Shown: positions 45,645-57,385 of the stretch, in pieces
Numbering within the stretch: the stretch's first letter is position 1
How the letters are laid out: the number at the start of each line of letters is the position of its first letter
Source of the DNA: Thereva unica
Taxonomy: Eukaryota > Arthropoda > Insecta > Diptera > Therevidae
Reading direction: 5' to 3'
Length of the DNA: 64,000 nucleotides
NCBI GenBank assembly: GCA_949987705.1
Contig: OX465284.1
Span: forward strand, 69,425,470-69,489,469
Notes under the pieces: model-generated
Seen by the model: only the letters and a program-made list of their open reading frames with translations
The model's database searches: none
Told to the model about the DNA's origin: nothing
Program-made: the position numbers and the translations under genes

Positions 45645-46150
45645 ACAATCTCCTCTGGGCACCGCGCGGACTCATTTGTATAATACCTTATTCTGACATG
45701 GAGGCTCCGTCAGGATTGACCTCACCTGCCGAAGTGGAATTGGGGAGCACCACGAAGCACACCCGAGCCCCGTTTTCGTGAACTTCTTCCCTACAAACTA
45801 AAGAAGATAGGACGGCGGCCTGGAGCCTAGGTAGGCAAGAAGCAGATTTAGACAGCCGCCGCTCTGCCCAAGGATTCTGAACCCGCCAGAAAATTGGCAG
45901 CACCACCTCCCATATAATCTGTAGGAGCATTCCCATCATCCAAGGGAGCAGGGACCCCAGAAGAAGGCAAAAAAAAATATTAAAAAAGCGCGGAGTCGTA
46001 ATTACTCTCCTACTGGGATAACAAGTAGGCCCAGACCACAGCATACCAGAGCCTAACAGACCGAAGGCAAGACTGCCGTCGGGAGGCCTGGAAGCTTGAA
46101 CAGTCAATCCACTAGAATCGATAATCCACTAGACAGGCTGCTGAGATATA
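45645..46150 (+). repeat. dispersed repeat, copy B (partner at 10560-10930)
   Basis: Shares ordered pieces with copy A (see that entry), such as TTTGTATAATACCTTATTCT, GGAATTGGGGAGCACCAC, CATCATCCAAGGGAGCAGGG and CACTAGACAGGCTGCTGAG. A 139-codon antisense frame across it (46107-45688) has no domain and seems to be chance. Confidence 0.55.
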
Positions 46151-46399
46151 GGGGTGCAATGCAATAGGCCAACTGAATGGCCGCGGTACTTTTGGACCCA
46201 ATATCTGAACCACAAAAAAAAAACAATGATGGTCCACTGCTCTTTGGAAACAACTTTTTACAAGACTTGAGAGAAGTTTTGAGCTAAAACTTATATTTCC
46301 GACTTGAATTCGTGGACGAAGCTACGACTTTACTTACATACCCTATTGGGTTTATTACTTCTAATCGGTAATCTAATCGATGAACTGCAACCATAGACG

Positions 46400-47340
46400 C
46401 TTCTTCTATCAGACTGCTAGTGGTCCATCTTTGTGGCACGACAAAAGCTGCATGCTAAGAAGAACATACTGCGTTTACGCAAAAAGCTCTCTTCAGCTGA
46501 AGCCAATGTCAACAAGGAGACAAGATGCTTTTGTGTGCCCACTCCGCTCCTCTCAACACACATACCAGCAACATGATCTAGTCCAAAATTGGAAGGAATA
46601 ACGGATTCTAAGGACGGAGACCATCCCTGGGAGGCGTATTCAAGCAAAGGCCTAACTAAAGATACGTGCAAGTGTTTAGTAATGAGAGAGTTCCTCTGAC
46701 CATCTTTTTATAAATCCAGGACTGAACTGCCTTTGGACGAGATATAATTCATGTTGGTGGAGAAATCCAATTTACTTTCTAGCCTAACCCCTAGATCGAT
46801 TACAGAATTAGAGCGGTAGACCTTGTTGTAAAGAAAAATATAGACACAAGTTATAACACCACGTTTCCCTCAAAAAGTCATGATTTCACATTTACTAATA
46901 TTAAGCACCAGGTTGTTGTTGGAGCACCAAGAATGGAAGGAGTTTAGCTCTGCTTGCAGAAGTTTGCAATCCTCCATACTACTTATGTGGCGATACAGTT
47001 TGATGTCATCAGCGCAAATAAGGATTTTATAGTGCCTTAGATGGGCAACAATATCGTCAATTCATGAAATAAAAGCAATAGGGCCAAGATGACTACCTTG
47101 CGGGACACCAGAGGACGCTTCGGAGTTTTTAGATTTGACTCCGCGGAATAGAACCTGGTAGGTTCTGTCAGCTAAGTGCGACTGGACCCATGCCACAAGG
47201 GCATGCGCAAAGCCTAATTTCTTTAGTTTAAGAACTCTAAAAGAGTGAGAGAGCTCGACGAAAGCCTTACTGAATTCTGTGTAAACACAGTCAGTTTGGC
47301 AGCCAGTGATAAACCCTCGAACAGTGTGTGAAGAGAACTA
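46400..47340 (-). pseudogene. Jockey-clade reverse transcriptase, second half
   Basis: Antisense and frame-broken: EFSKAFVELSHSFRVLK near 47275 (motif A region), AWVQSHLADRTYQVLFRGVK near 47200, SGVPQGSHLGPIAFIS near 47110 (motif B), a damaged catalytic box CADDIKLYR near 47010 (YADD type), LNSFHSWCSNNNLVLNISK near 46940 and the C-terminal LVRPLLEYASQGWSP near 46660. The order is right for one RT. No endonuclease is seen upstream, so the copy is 5' truncated, as is common for this clade. Confidence 0.85.
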
Positions 47341-47399
47341 CAGTAAATTAGCAGTAGTTTAAGAGATCTCTGAAGGGCAAAAGTATCTTCACAGAGTAG

Positions 47400-47745
47400 A
47401 GTTAATTGGCGTCGTGGGTGAACTCATACAATCCCAGGGCCATAATTACGCTGATGATGTTGGCCTCGTGGTAATCCAGGTAGCACCACGTAAAGGTTGG
47501 TACTTGGTTTCCAGGTGGTAAGCCAGTAAACGATACGTGTATTGAATATAGCATAAACAATACAATCAAGCCGCGTGATACCACATGGAGCATTAGCGTG
47601 GGGCACAGAGCCAAACTTAACAATTTTGCTACAAAATTAAGAAAGATTCAAGGAATGAGTTACCGTTTCATCTCGGGGGCTTTTTGGAAATCACCGACTG
47701 CAGCGCTGAAGGCTACTCAACTGGGCACCGCTCTATCTTAAAACA
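47400..47745 (+). pseudogene. R1/LOA-like RT fragment (YADD box to thumb)
   Basis: The plus strand reads HNYADDVGLVV near 47445, which includes the catalytic YADD. Further on, HGALAWG near 47586 and LRKIQGMSYRFISGAFWKSP near 47638 with TAALKATQLGTAL match the C-terminal W...L.KIQR...ITGA....PT.AL block of R1/LOA/I-type RTs. Stops and shifts separate the parts. It abuts the oppositely oriented Jockey fragment. Confidence 0.75.
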
Positions 47746-49479
47746 GTCTCTATCACCTAAAAAAGCTCGAATGGGCGATGGTTTGTAGCGAAGCCATTTT
47801 ACAATAATTTTCAGCGTCATTAGCTAGATTCATACTCCAGACAAAGAAATAATAATCTTCCATTAAAGTATTAAAATAAATTAATCCATTTTCGATTTTC
47901 ATTCAAACAAAATCAAATGAATCCGATTGGGCTAAACATCCTTCATTCTCTTTCTGATCGAAAATCATTTTTTTCTAATTTTTAATTCATTTAGTTGTAA
48001 CTTAAATTTTTGATTCATTTTCATTCAACAAGCTCAAAAGCTTTGAAAGTTATCCATTCGCTGTGCTTTTCGATGACGTCATAAAAGCTTTGCGGATTTT
48101 TGACAGGAGTGATAAAATGAAAGCTTTATATGAGTTTTGGGTGCGGTTGTGAGATTTAATATAAATGAATAATTCTGGGGTGTTGATTTTAGCTATTAGG
48201 GTGCTTTTAACACCTGATTTTGTTTTGTTAGCAATTTAATTTAAAGGAAAGTGTTAATTTATGGCAAGTAGGTAGACGTTTAATAATAAAAATTTTGTAA
48301 GAAAAGGCTTAATTCCCGAAACTTGAAAGCAGAAGTATGAAGAAAATGACAACTGCTTTTGAAATGGCAGCTTTACTTGAATATGCAAACAATCCATAAG
48401 CACCTGCTTGCTTTATTACCACAAAAATTAATGGCGAATTTAAACGAACCAGTTTGTTAAAAGCATTCCATAATATTTCTCGATTAACTTACCTCAATAA
48501 AACTTGGAGAAAAAGGAAGAAGTTCCCAGCCACTTAATTTCCGTATAATTAACTCAAGAACTTAATTACTAAAGTAATTTTTATGTGCCATTGCGAAACC
48601 TAAAATTTATTTTTCATGATTCCTTTTTTAATGCCTTTGCTCTCTTACCGTCGTCGGAGAAAAAACCACCTTAGATGGTGCAAAAAAACCAACCTCTACA
48701 GAACAGCTTTTAAGGACCAATTCAGAGTCCAATAATCAAGGGGCCTACAAGTGCCTCATCCTTCCATTTCTCGTTCCAGCATCGCCTTTAGGTTGGTTTT
48801 TTTATCTTAATTTCTGCTCCGAAATGGGTCTGGGCCGTGAGGAAAAACAAATAAAATAAAAGTGACCTGCTCTCTCTCTCCTTGGGGAAGACCTTAACAA
48901 GGCAGAGGAGTCGGCATCAATATTTTTTCTTCCTTTTAATTCGTGTCTTGTGTTTTTTTATTCCTTCTTTTTTGATAAAAAAAACTCTTGTTTAGGGCAA
49001 GCAGCATTCAATTTCACAGCTCTTAATTGCCGGCATTAAATCAGAATTTTTATGTGTATTTTTTCGGGCAGGGCAGTCATGAAGTAGCGATTCCTTAACT
49101 TAATGAACCTGATTTATTAAAGGCGAATTTAAATGAAAATTGAGCGCTTTTATGGAACGAGCCTACTACTGCTGTCGGTCGGCCGATGGCGCTGCTCCGG
49201 TTTTATTGCGGAAGTTTGAGTTAAATTGAACAGGAAATTGGTCGCGCAGGAGTCGAAAGGGACAAAAAATACTGCGAGTGCCGGGTTTTTTCCTCCTTCG
49301 ATATTTAAATTGAAATGAAATAATTAATTTTTGATAGCATGAAAATTGCGGCGAGGTTTCGTTTAAACGTTATTTAATGCTTCTGAAGCGATCTTTTATG
49401 AATCCATAAAAATTAGTTTTGTAATAAATGTAAACGTCGAGAGGATATTAAAATTATTTATTGATGATTTCGATTGTTT
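47746..49479. other. A/T-rich non-coding stretch
   Basis: No gene recognised. TGACGTCATAAAAGCTTTG near 48073 and AAAGCTTT words recall the repeat at 62030. A CATTTTCATTCAA/CATTCAAACAAAATC mini-repeat lies near 47895-48030. Confidence 0.4.
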
Positions 49480-50240
49480 GGGGGAAATACATACAGTGTT
49501 TAATGGGTGGGATCTGTTTATGCGTGACCGGTGGTAGCGTAGCCCTCTGCATCATCCAGAGTACATTGAAGAATATACCATGCTTGATGTGGTCTGAAAA
49601 GATGCAAGGCACAATGTGTACTTTCAAGCCCCATCACTTGTCGAATGTCTGCTTACTGATGTAAAAAGTTTTGCTGACTTTTGCTGCACTCATTTTGATA
49701 TTGAGCCTCCAACGCAGCATCTGGTCCAAACATTACCCACTGAGCCCACCTCACTGGCCTAGTACACTGTAGTCTGAAATCGGTGTCTTTGGCCCTATTG
49801 GTGACGAGTATCAGTTCTCTTTTTCCCGGTCAACGAATAGTTCAGAATGATTGGACATCCTGCTAACTTTTCTATGAGCGGCATGGCGAGTCCTCTTTGA
49901 GATGTGTCATTAATGATTCTAGCTTTCAACATGCGGAAAGGCCACTGACTATATTAGATTGTGGACCCCAATTTCCTCTAGAATAGCCTGGATAGACTAG
50001 CTGAAAATTGAAAACGCCTTCTATGTCCAAAAAGGCTGCCAAGGTAACTTGTTTGCAATGTAGGAAATATTCAAAGGATGCATTAATTCAAGGCGTCCAC
50101 CTATTTTCTCATACAATACGAATGCTGCGACAAAGACATAGACAACTCTGTTATCGAGTTTTGGAAGTATGGGACTAGCATGCGTTGTAGATTCTACAGG
50201 AAAAAGGATGACTGGCTTATCGACATATAATCCTTTCCAG
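49480..50240 (-). pseudogene. LOA/R1-like RT fragment
   Basis: Antisense: SQHSYCMRK near 50140 (compare QHAYR.GRS), TLAAFLDIEGVFN near 50045 (motif A, .FLDIEGAFNN type), MLKARIINDTSQRGLA near 49945 with KLAGCP (compare GCPQGG), and WRLNIKMSAAKVSKTF near 49710 (compare W..HI......KA). Motif order is correct, but the spacing shows deletions, including the YADD segment. The same motif A (TFLDIECAFNN) is in the copy at 58200. Confidence 0.75.
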
Positions 50241-50559
50241 TTTTGTTCCAGCGTCTAGCTACTTTTAGAAAAAATATCACTTTGATCCTTTTTCACTACT
50301 GGATCACGCAGCTAGAATCTGTGTCGTCTTCGAAGATTGACATCAGCAATATGCCTTTTTGAGAATTAATTGTAGGCACTGTTGACCTATAAGGAGAAAT
50401 TGCTATCCTCCCACGATGTTGCTATATGTGCAGCTTTGGTAGGGTCCTTTCTCTGAGTACCGTCTCCTAGAGTCACGTAAGATCATTTGCAGGGTTGCTT
50501 AAAAATATTTTTGCTAAGCCAGGCCGATACCCAGATTCTCTATATCTTTGGCAATAGTC

Positions 50560-51470
50560 CCCTTCTATCAGGAACTTGCAAGTGGACCATGAGGTGCCAG
50601 AAAAGTTATGGGCCATTGGACTAGCATCTTAGACCCTTAGCTCGCGAGCTTGTCTACAGACTCATTCGCCGTGATACCTCAATGTCCGACGACTCAGCAA
50701 ACCAGGACCTAATTTTTCCTGGTGCGGCTCTAGAATAGCCAGGCTACAAAACACTCACCCATTACAAACAAAGACCTCGCAATTGAGTCCTGTGATACCC
50801 ACTTCTGGACCAAGTTTCATCTTGGTCCCTTCGATAAATCAGTAGAGGTTTCTTGGACCCTCGTGAAGGACAAGTTTCTCCCACTCAGAGGGATCCGGAA
50901 TAATCGCCTTGAAACTCCTCTGGAACCGCAGCTCGCCAACTATAAGATCACATACGCCGCAAATTGAAATATTTGGGGTACCGTTAAGGGTTTCCATACG
51001 TCCTTTGTGACTGTATAGGGTCAGTCCAGTGCGATCTGAAGTCCCAAGGCACGCATGGCGGCAGAAGTAGCAAGAAGTATAACGAAAGAGTTGTACTTCC
51101 AGGACTTAGATCCAATTTGTGAGACAACACGGCGCCCTTATTTGGATTGATTGCTAGGTTTCTGTGGTACATTTTATTTGAACTTCTCGGATTACTGTTC
51201 TCATGACCTCTGCTATTGTGAAGTCAAACTTCCACGAGACAATAATGACAAGATTATGTGCATAGCCGATGACATCGAAACCACATTCGTGTAGTTTGGT
51301 CAAAAGTTCATCCACAACCACGACTCGCCTACAGATGGCTTCAATGCATCCCCAATTGAAGCAGGCTCTACAGAGATAGGCCAGGTTGTCGAGAATCAGT
51401 AGTTCTGAGGGAGTAGCGGGAAAATCATACCTCCTCTCGGAGATTTGTAGGCTGGAAAGAGAGTCCACGG
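50560..51470 (-). pseudogene. LOA/R1-like RT C-terminus plus RNase H
   Basis: Antisense: VVVVDELLTKLHECGFDVIG near 51320, then the catalytic box as YAHN (YADD mutated) with LVIIVSWKFDF, and LAINPNKGAVL near 51155. The RNase H domain then starts with IIPDPSEWEKL near 50895, a decayed TDGSKM block (IEGTKMKLG) near 50825, and GITANESVDKLAS near 50675 (compare GI.GNE.ADELAR). Several stops. It precedes the motif-A fragment at 49480-50240 on the same strand, so the two come from different copies or a rearranged one. Confidence 0.8.
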
Positions 51471-52604
51471 TCCATTTATCCTTTTTTTATGTAATAGTCT
51501 AAGCTCAAGGGTCACAAGTGGTACTACCAGTCTGTCATGTCATACACGTCATGGTGCTATATCTAGCAGTAAACTCAGCTCGAACGATAGAGTGATAATG
51601 ATGGTTTGGGGAGTGTTGGAGGTGATGGCGATGAGCCTTTCACTTGAACTCTTGGGTGTTGTATAAGTTGGGGCAAGCTTATTGCACGGTCGAGTTGTTC
51701 TTGTGATAAACGAATGTCTAAGCCAGAGTCTGCACCAAGATGTGAATTGTTATGGTTGAAGATGTCCTCACAAAGGCTCAGGGAATGTCGGTTAGAACGG
51801 TCCTACGGCTATATCCAGCATCCACGGGAAAAGCGGGATGGAGTATTGATTTTGAAAAATGCTCCCTGAGCAGACACTTTAAGGGTTTTTCATGGTTAGA
51901 GAGATTATGAGCCATCCTAATTTTGAAAAGGCCCACTCCGTTGAACGAAGTTGGAGATGATGAAGTTGCCTTTGGTAGAGTCTATAGGCTCTCATAGTGC
52001 TTCCTCCAGATAATCCTTTTGGAGCGTCTTAACTCCTACTAGGCTGTTAGGTTGTTAGGGTGAGCCTGTATTCTTCCCGATGGCCAACATGTTTTGCCCC
52101 CTATTGAGCAATCTTCTAGTTTTCCTACGCATTGAACCCAGTCTGTCGTTCCGCCGGCGCACTTTAGGCGACGACTGGAGGAAAGGGACAGTGCTGCTGC
52201 AATGGCAGGAGTAGATTCACGCATCAGTGAGCTGCGCTTCTAATAGATTTATTACGTAACCTTAAGAAACCCTTGTATGCTTTCCAATATTAGTGTTAAT
52301 AAAAATATTGAAAATCTCCCTGGTTAGCTGTTTCAGTCTGATAATAACTCTCCGTTTCGCTAAGAAGCAACGATAGCAAGCTGTAGTCCCACAGATAATC
52401 GAAAAGAAAATAGAAGAACTGACAATGCCTACATATTGGCATTTCTGTTCTTCCAATATTACCACAAGAAACTGGTAGCTTCAATGATCGAACAGGATAT
52501 GGCCTCTTCGCTCACGACTCACTATAACACTGGATGTAAAAGGCGAAAGTAGGGAATACATGTAGAGGGATCTCAAGGAAGAAAGACCACATTCCTCCCA
52601 GATG

Positions 52605-52665
52605 ACACAAACGAAATGGTGGCAGCGGTGGGATAAATAAACCAGTATCAGTTAGATTTAACTAA
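52605..52665 (+). repeat. short dispersed repeat with TGGTGGCAGCGGTGGGATA (copy 1)
   Basis: Shares AATGGTGGCAGCGGTGGGAT and a following AGTAT..TTAG.TTTAACT with 55290-55350. The core TGGTGGCAGCGGT also occurs at 10115. It looks like a piece of a larger repeat; a primer-binding site of an LTR element is possible but not shown. Confidence 0.55.
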
Positions 52666-55289
52666 ACTGAGAGACAATGGACCATGTTTGTGTGTGCAAT
52701 TGAACTATCACTCTTTGGGATGGTAGCTTTTAATTTTAACTCTTAGACTCGGAAAGTATTTTAGGGTTTTTGGGTAGTTGGAATGGAGAAATTTACGAAT
52801 TTGGAATAGCAAAATGTAAAAAGGGTGAGTAGAATATATCAGTTGTGTAAAGTTATAGTACTAATGGGTTTAAGGTTACATTTGACAGAAAATTGAATAA
52901 GTCTTTGTTTTGATTCGTTGCTTCAAGTCCTAATAGATGAAATGCTGTTTTTCCCTTTATATAAGTATGTTTAATCAATCATTGTAGAATTTATAAGTTC
53001 AATGGAATAAAACTGGATTTCTTTCAGTGATTACTCTTCTAAAACTATTCATCAATGCGAAAAAAAATCATAAATCCTCCATTCAATATCCCAAAAAAAC
53101 CACATAATCCAATATATGCTTTTTTCTATGAAATTGTTTTTTGTACACACACAGTTCTACCTTTTTCCCTTTGCCATCTTTTTCCGCATCGAAAAAAATG
53201 CTTGACCTCAATTATTTATAAATGTTCACCCATAACTCTTCAATTACGTAGAGTTAAGGCGAAATCCAAGCTAATAACTCGTACCACGGCCGGGCATTAT
53301 CCCCATGTTTCTCATATCCTTTAAAATATACGATGACCGTTCAGTTTAACCGGAGAAAATCCTATCCACCCTTGCCATCGACAGGAAGCATTCACAGACA
53401 CATAATGGGATTCAATTAAGCCATCCGTAGGGCTTCACAAATAATTAATCACCACTGTGGGCAATCCTCGTTCAGATGGTAATTTACTGTCCAAACGGGG
53501 ATATTTGCGAATTTCGATCCGAGCATGGCCAAAGACAGATTTTATGTATACAATTTCGTTCAGATCGTCCGGCAGCAGCACAAGGATGAATTCTAGTGGC
53601 CGAACGTAGAGGAGGACGACAGACATATGGACAGACCAATGTGAGATATATTGGCAGGCTCTGTGCACACCCCGCATACACCTATACGCGTACAGTGATA
53701 CACGACTGAAGTCAGGTATATTATAAAGTATGTAATCTGAGCCCCATAAAGGAGCGAGGGAGGCTCCACCATAAAGCATGTGAAGCCGAAATACAAATCT
53801 TCTCGTTCCACGTCATTCATTTCAAGCCAAAGGATTCATATGCTGCTCTGGTCACTTCCAGGATCCTTGTCCTTGTTGGGCCTGCAGCAGCTTCTGCCGG
53901 GATAAATGGCGTGGGATGAGATGTAATCATTTAATGGTTTCCATTAGGTAGGACAACTCCCTCAATAGATTTTTCTGTATAGGCAGCATAAGGCACTGCC
54001 CCCGTCCCCCTGGTGCGCCTGGTAAGACCTGCGGGAGCGGCCAGGATAGACCTGTTTACGTGACAATAAGCCCTGCTCTGTGCCAGCCCTCATGTCTTGG
54101 GGGCCGAAGATCCTATCTTGGTTCTCCTTAATGTTCTCAATGCTTTACAGAAGAACCCGAATAAATAACTAAGGGACACATCCCTGGCCCCCCTGCGCGC
54201 CCGCTCCTTGCCACTATACCGGCACGGCAGATCCTTAATTTACTTCTGGGCCCTAAAGTGTTCGCATAAACTTAAGCCACCCCCCATTAATAGAATCGCC
54301 GATTAGAATTATCACTTGGGCTGAAAGACTTCGCTTAATGGGGGACTGAGGCTTTATGTGTGATCCCCTCCTGTGTGTGCGGCGGGTGGAAGGGGCGCCG
54401 TTCGGCCGGGCGGGGACTGGCAGAACAAGTTGCCCAAATCTCGTCCTTTGTACTTCATGAATCTTAAATTAGGCTCAGGGATTTGTTCCTTACATTTTCA
54501 TGGACGTAAAAGGGACTCTGTGGAGATTTCATCTGGAATTTAGCGCTGCCCCCATGTTCGGCAACTTTACAAAGGGCAGTTTAATTGAGCTTTTCGTCAA
54601 GTCAATATCTGCTCTGTGCGCAACGGAGACCGGGGATTGGACAGCGCTGTAGGCCGATGCGAGCGCGGGCAGAAGGCGGAGGGAATGGCAAAAACCCTTG
54701 TTTTCAGTGGCGTAGTTTATTTCTGGATTTTATTGCGAGGGTTTTTATGTACCATTTAAGGGGATTTTCTTGTTTGTGCGGTTCCTTTCGGGTAAATTAT
54801 GCAGAAAACTATTAAAAGGATTAAGTCAGATGATGTGAGATATTGTTAAGAAGAAGATGAAATTGCTAGGGAGGGATTCATGGGAAAAATGTAACGAGAT
54901 TCTTTATAGTTCTCCGTTTCTTGGGGGTAGATAAATGGTAGATTTGCGCTAGTTTATTTCTATCATGAGAACCATAAAATTATTTGCTTTTATACCTATG
55001 AGTGCTGGCGCATGTACTAAATTTGACTTTGGCTTGACAAGAAAAAGAGTCACGATTGTATTCCCAGAATATAATTTCGTTTGTAATTCTCAATTGTAAA
55101 ATTAGGGAGCTTTTCAGGTCCAGACGAAAATGTAGATTTGTAAGCTGAACGTAAGACTTAATGAAATAACGGAATCTAAACACGAAAGCTTGATCAAGAA
55201 CCGCAAAAATTCAAAACTTTAAAACAAGAGCTAGTTTTTATCTCTTACTGGAATGTACTCCCTAGGCCCAGCGTGCAAGTTACAAGATC

Positions 55290-55350
55290 ACGTCAAAAAA
55301 AATGGTGGCAGCGGTGGGATATAAACTAGTATACATTAGGTTTAACTCCT
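55290..55350 (+). repeat. short dispersed repeat with TGGTGGCAGCGGTGGGATA (copy 2)
   Basis: See the copy at 52605. It lies 67 bp before the hAT-like element at 55417. Confidence 0.55.
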
Positions 55351-55416
55351 GACGTTGCGACTTTAGAAGTTTAAAGGAGTTTAATGGCAGCAGGAATGAA
55401 ACAAAACGCTGTAGAC

Positions 55417-56225
55417 CAGTGGTTCCCAAACTTTATTTCGTACGGAACCTTTCTACAATGTATAAAATTTGGCGGAACCCAAAGATGGAAAAATAAAATA
55501 ATATATGATATATGTGTATGTTTATCCTTTAATATATTTTAAAACGTTTTTATTAGCTCGCTTTCTTGTCTGTCTGTTTGTCCGGTACATATCTTGCAAT
55601 CGATTTTTTGAATACTTCCGGTTACCCGATCACCCTAAAATTTTGCACACAACTTCAGCTCCGACGACAATGCAATTGGTATACTCATTATACCGTTAGA
55701 TCCATGTCGGACGTCTCAAGAGGACGGATTACTGTTTCTTCACGGAATAAATTTTGCAATCAATTTTTCAAATACTTCCGAATATTATTTCATACTGAAA
55801 TTTTCCATACGATGACAATGCAACAATTGGTATACTCAATATGCGTTTAGATCCATGGCGGCAGTCTCAGGAGAGCGGATTGAAATATTTTTCACAACCC
55901 CTTCGACATGGGTATTAAATGAAAGGGTATGATAAGTAGAACACCATAAGCAATATAGTATACTCAATATATCGTTTGGCCCATGGCGGCCATCTAAAGA
56001 GGGCGGATAACCATTTTCTTCACAACCCCCTCGACATGGGAATATCGAATGGTGGCCAAAATGTTGCACGGCGTGACGTAGACCAAATTTTAAGGAACAA
56101 GGGCCACACGCACTTTCTGATTAGCAAGAACGCGTTGTATTTGCGCTTCTGCGCTGGTGACACGGAACCCTAAATTTTTTTCGTGGAACCGTAAGGTTCC
56201 GCGGAACCCACTTTGGGAATCACTG
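55417..56225. mobile_element. hAT-like element, 809 bp, perfect 8-bp target duplication
   Basis: Ends CAGTGGTTCCCAAACTTT and CCCACTTTGGGAATCACTG, flanked by CTGTAGAC on both sides (55409-55416 and 56226-56233). Near each end are GGCGGAACCC or CGCGGAACCC words. The middle consists of two to three imperfect repeats of a roughly 100-130-bp unit (GGTATACTC, then GATCCATG.CGG, TCTCA.GAG.GCGGAT, TTCTTCAC and CCCTTCGACATGGG). A lone copy of that unit is at 21058-21192. Non-autonomous: no transposase frame. Confidence 0.85.
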
Positions 56226-56289
56226 CTGTAGACCAAAAGGTTCAGCGAGAAACTTTTAGGGGATCGGACAGAAACCCCTTAAGCAAAGT

Positions 56290-56600
56290 GTGTAAGAATT
56301 TGGTGAGACCGGTTTGGTTGCTCTGGATATGTTCACGGCTTTTGATAGTTAGCTAAACTTCAAGCCGTTGGTACTGACTCCGCTCTCAAGATCTAGATCA
56401 AGAGTTTTCTTTCTGGTCTTTCAATCAAGGTAGTAAAAGCGTCGAATCTCACCGATATCCCACAGGGGTAAATTTTATCTCCAGTTCTTTTTTTAATCTT
56501 CTTATCTCAGTCATCTTTAACCGACTTTACAACTACGCTGATTACAGTGTGTTTTTCATACCCCTTGATAGTTCAAGACAACTACGGGCCAGATCATGTC
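56290..56600 (+). pseudogene. Jockey-like RT fragment (third copy of family)
   Basis: Frame-broken pieces: GETGLVALDMFTAFDS near 56315 (motif A, diverged), IKSFLSGLSIKVVK near 56405, the region of the PQG box as DIPQG near 56455 followed by ILSPVLFLIF, and YNYADYSVFFIPLD near 56530 (YADD as YADY). It aligns with 45040-45300. The duplicated target CTGTAGAC at 56226 lies just before it. Confidence 0.75.
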
Positions 56601-57385
56601 TTGGAGATCAGGGCTTATACCCAACTTAATTAAAAAGACAAAAGTCATTTTCGAGTGAGAATCCAAAATCCCTAATTCCCAAATAAGCATTTCACTGCCT
56701 GAGATTTCTTGAAATGCAAGTTGCTCTTACTATTATCAAGCCGTGCTGTAATATACAAATCATATATTCGGCGATTTCTAAAAAAACAACGTTTATTTAG
56801 AGCGGGGCTTCGAAAACCACCATGGCGTGATTAGATAAAGTGTAAATAAGGGGTCTTAAACTTATCGGAGACGATACGGTTTGCTCAACGATCGACCCTT
56901 TGAGTCATCGTAGGAACTTGACAGCCATGGCAAAAGTTTTGCTACTATCATAGGGATTGCTCCACCGAAATAAACGCTCTCGTGCCTTCACGGTAATTTT
57001 ATATCGCGACACAGATTAGTCGGCTCTTTGCTTACAACTAAATCCTCCCAGTTTTGAGCACAATACAGACAAAGGAAGAAACTGTGGAGAAATCTTCCAT
57101 GATCTGTATTTCCGAACTCATACAACATATAAAAACGGAAACACAACGGAATCGCCATCTCCTTCAACGCCCTCCTGCCTCGACGTAACCTAAAATCTCT
57201 TCTAACATTCGAACTAAGTTTATTACGAGTCATTGCATCTTGACGTTATCAAAGATATGTCAGACGTGCAAAAGGTGATTCCTTAGCTTAGAAGTCCCAT
57301 ATCAAAAATTTAATAACGCAAAAACAGGACAGATACTCTATGAGTGGAGTACTTTCAAGCAACACCACGCACCAATTTTGAAGTA
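56601..57385. other. non-coding, no gene recognised
   Basis: Frames up to 81 codons with no domain. Confidence 0.35.

Larger units (their letters stand above)
51471..55416. other. non-coding stretch; possible regulatory DNA at 54170-54580
   Basis: No host gene recognised. 51480-52260 may hold more decayed retrotransposon sequence, but no motif is certain. 54170-54580 alternates GC-rich blocks with TTTATGTG, CCATTAATAG, TTAATTGAGC and CATGAATC words, reminiscent of conserved non-coding DNA. A repeat pair at 52605 and 55290 is listed separately. Confidence 0.35.

Noticed and set aside
45688..46107. 139-codon minus-strand frame
   Set aside because: Falls within the dispersed repeat shared with 10.6 kb; the frame is not kept there and no domain is seen.
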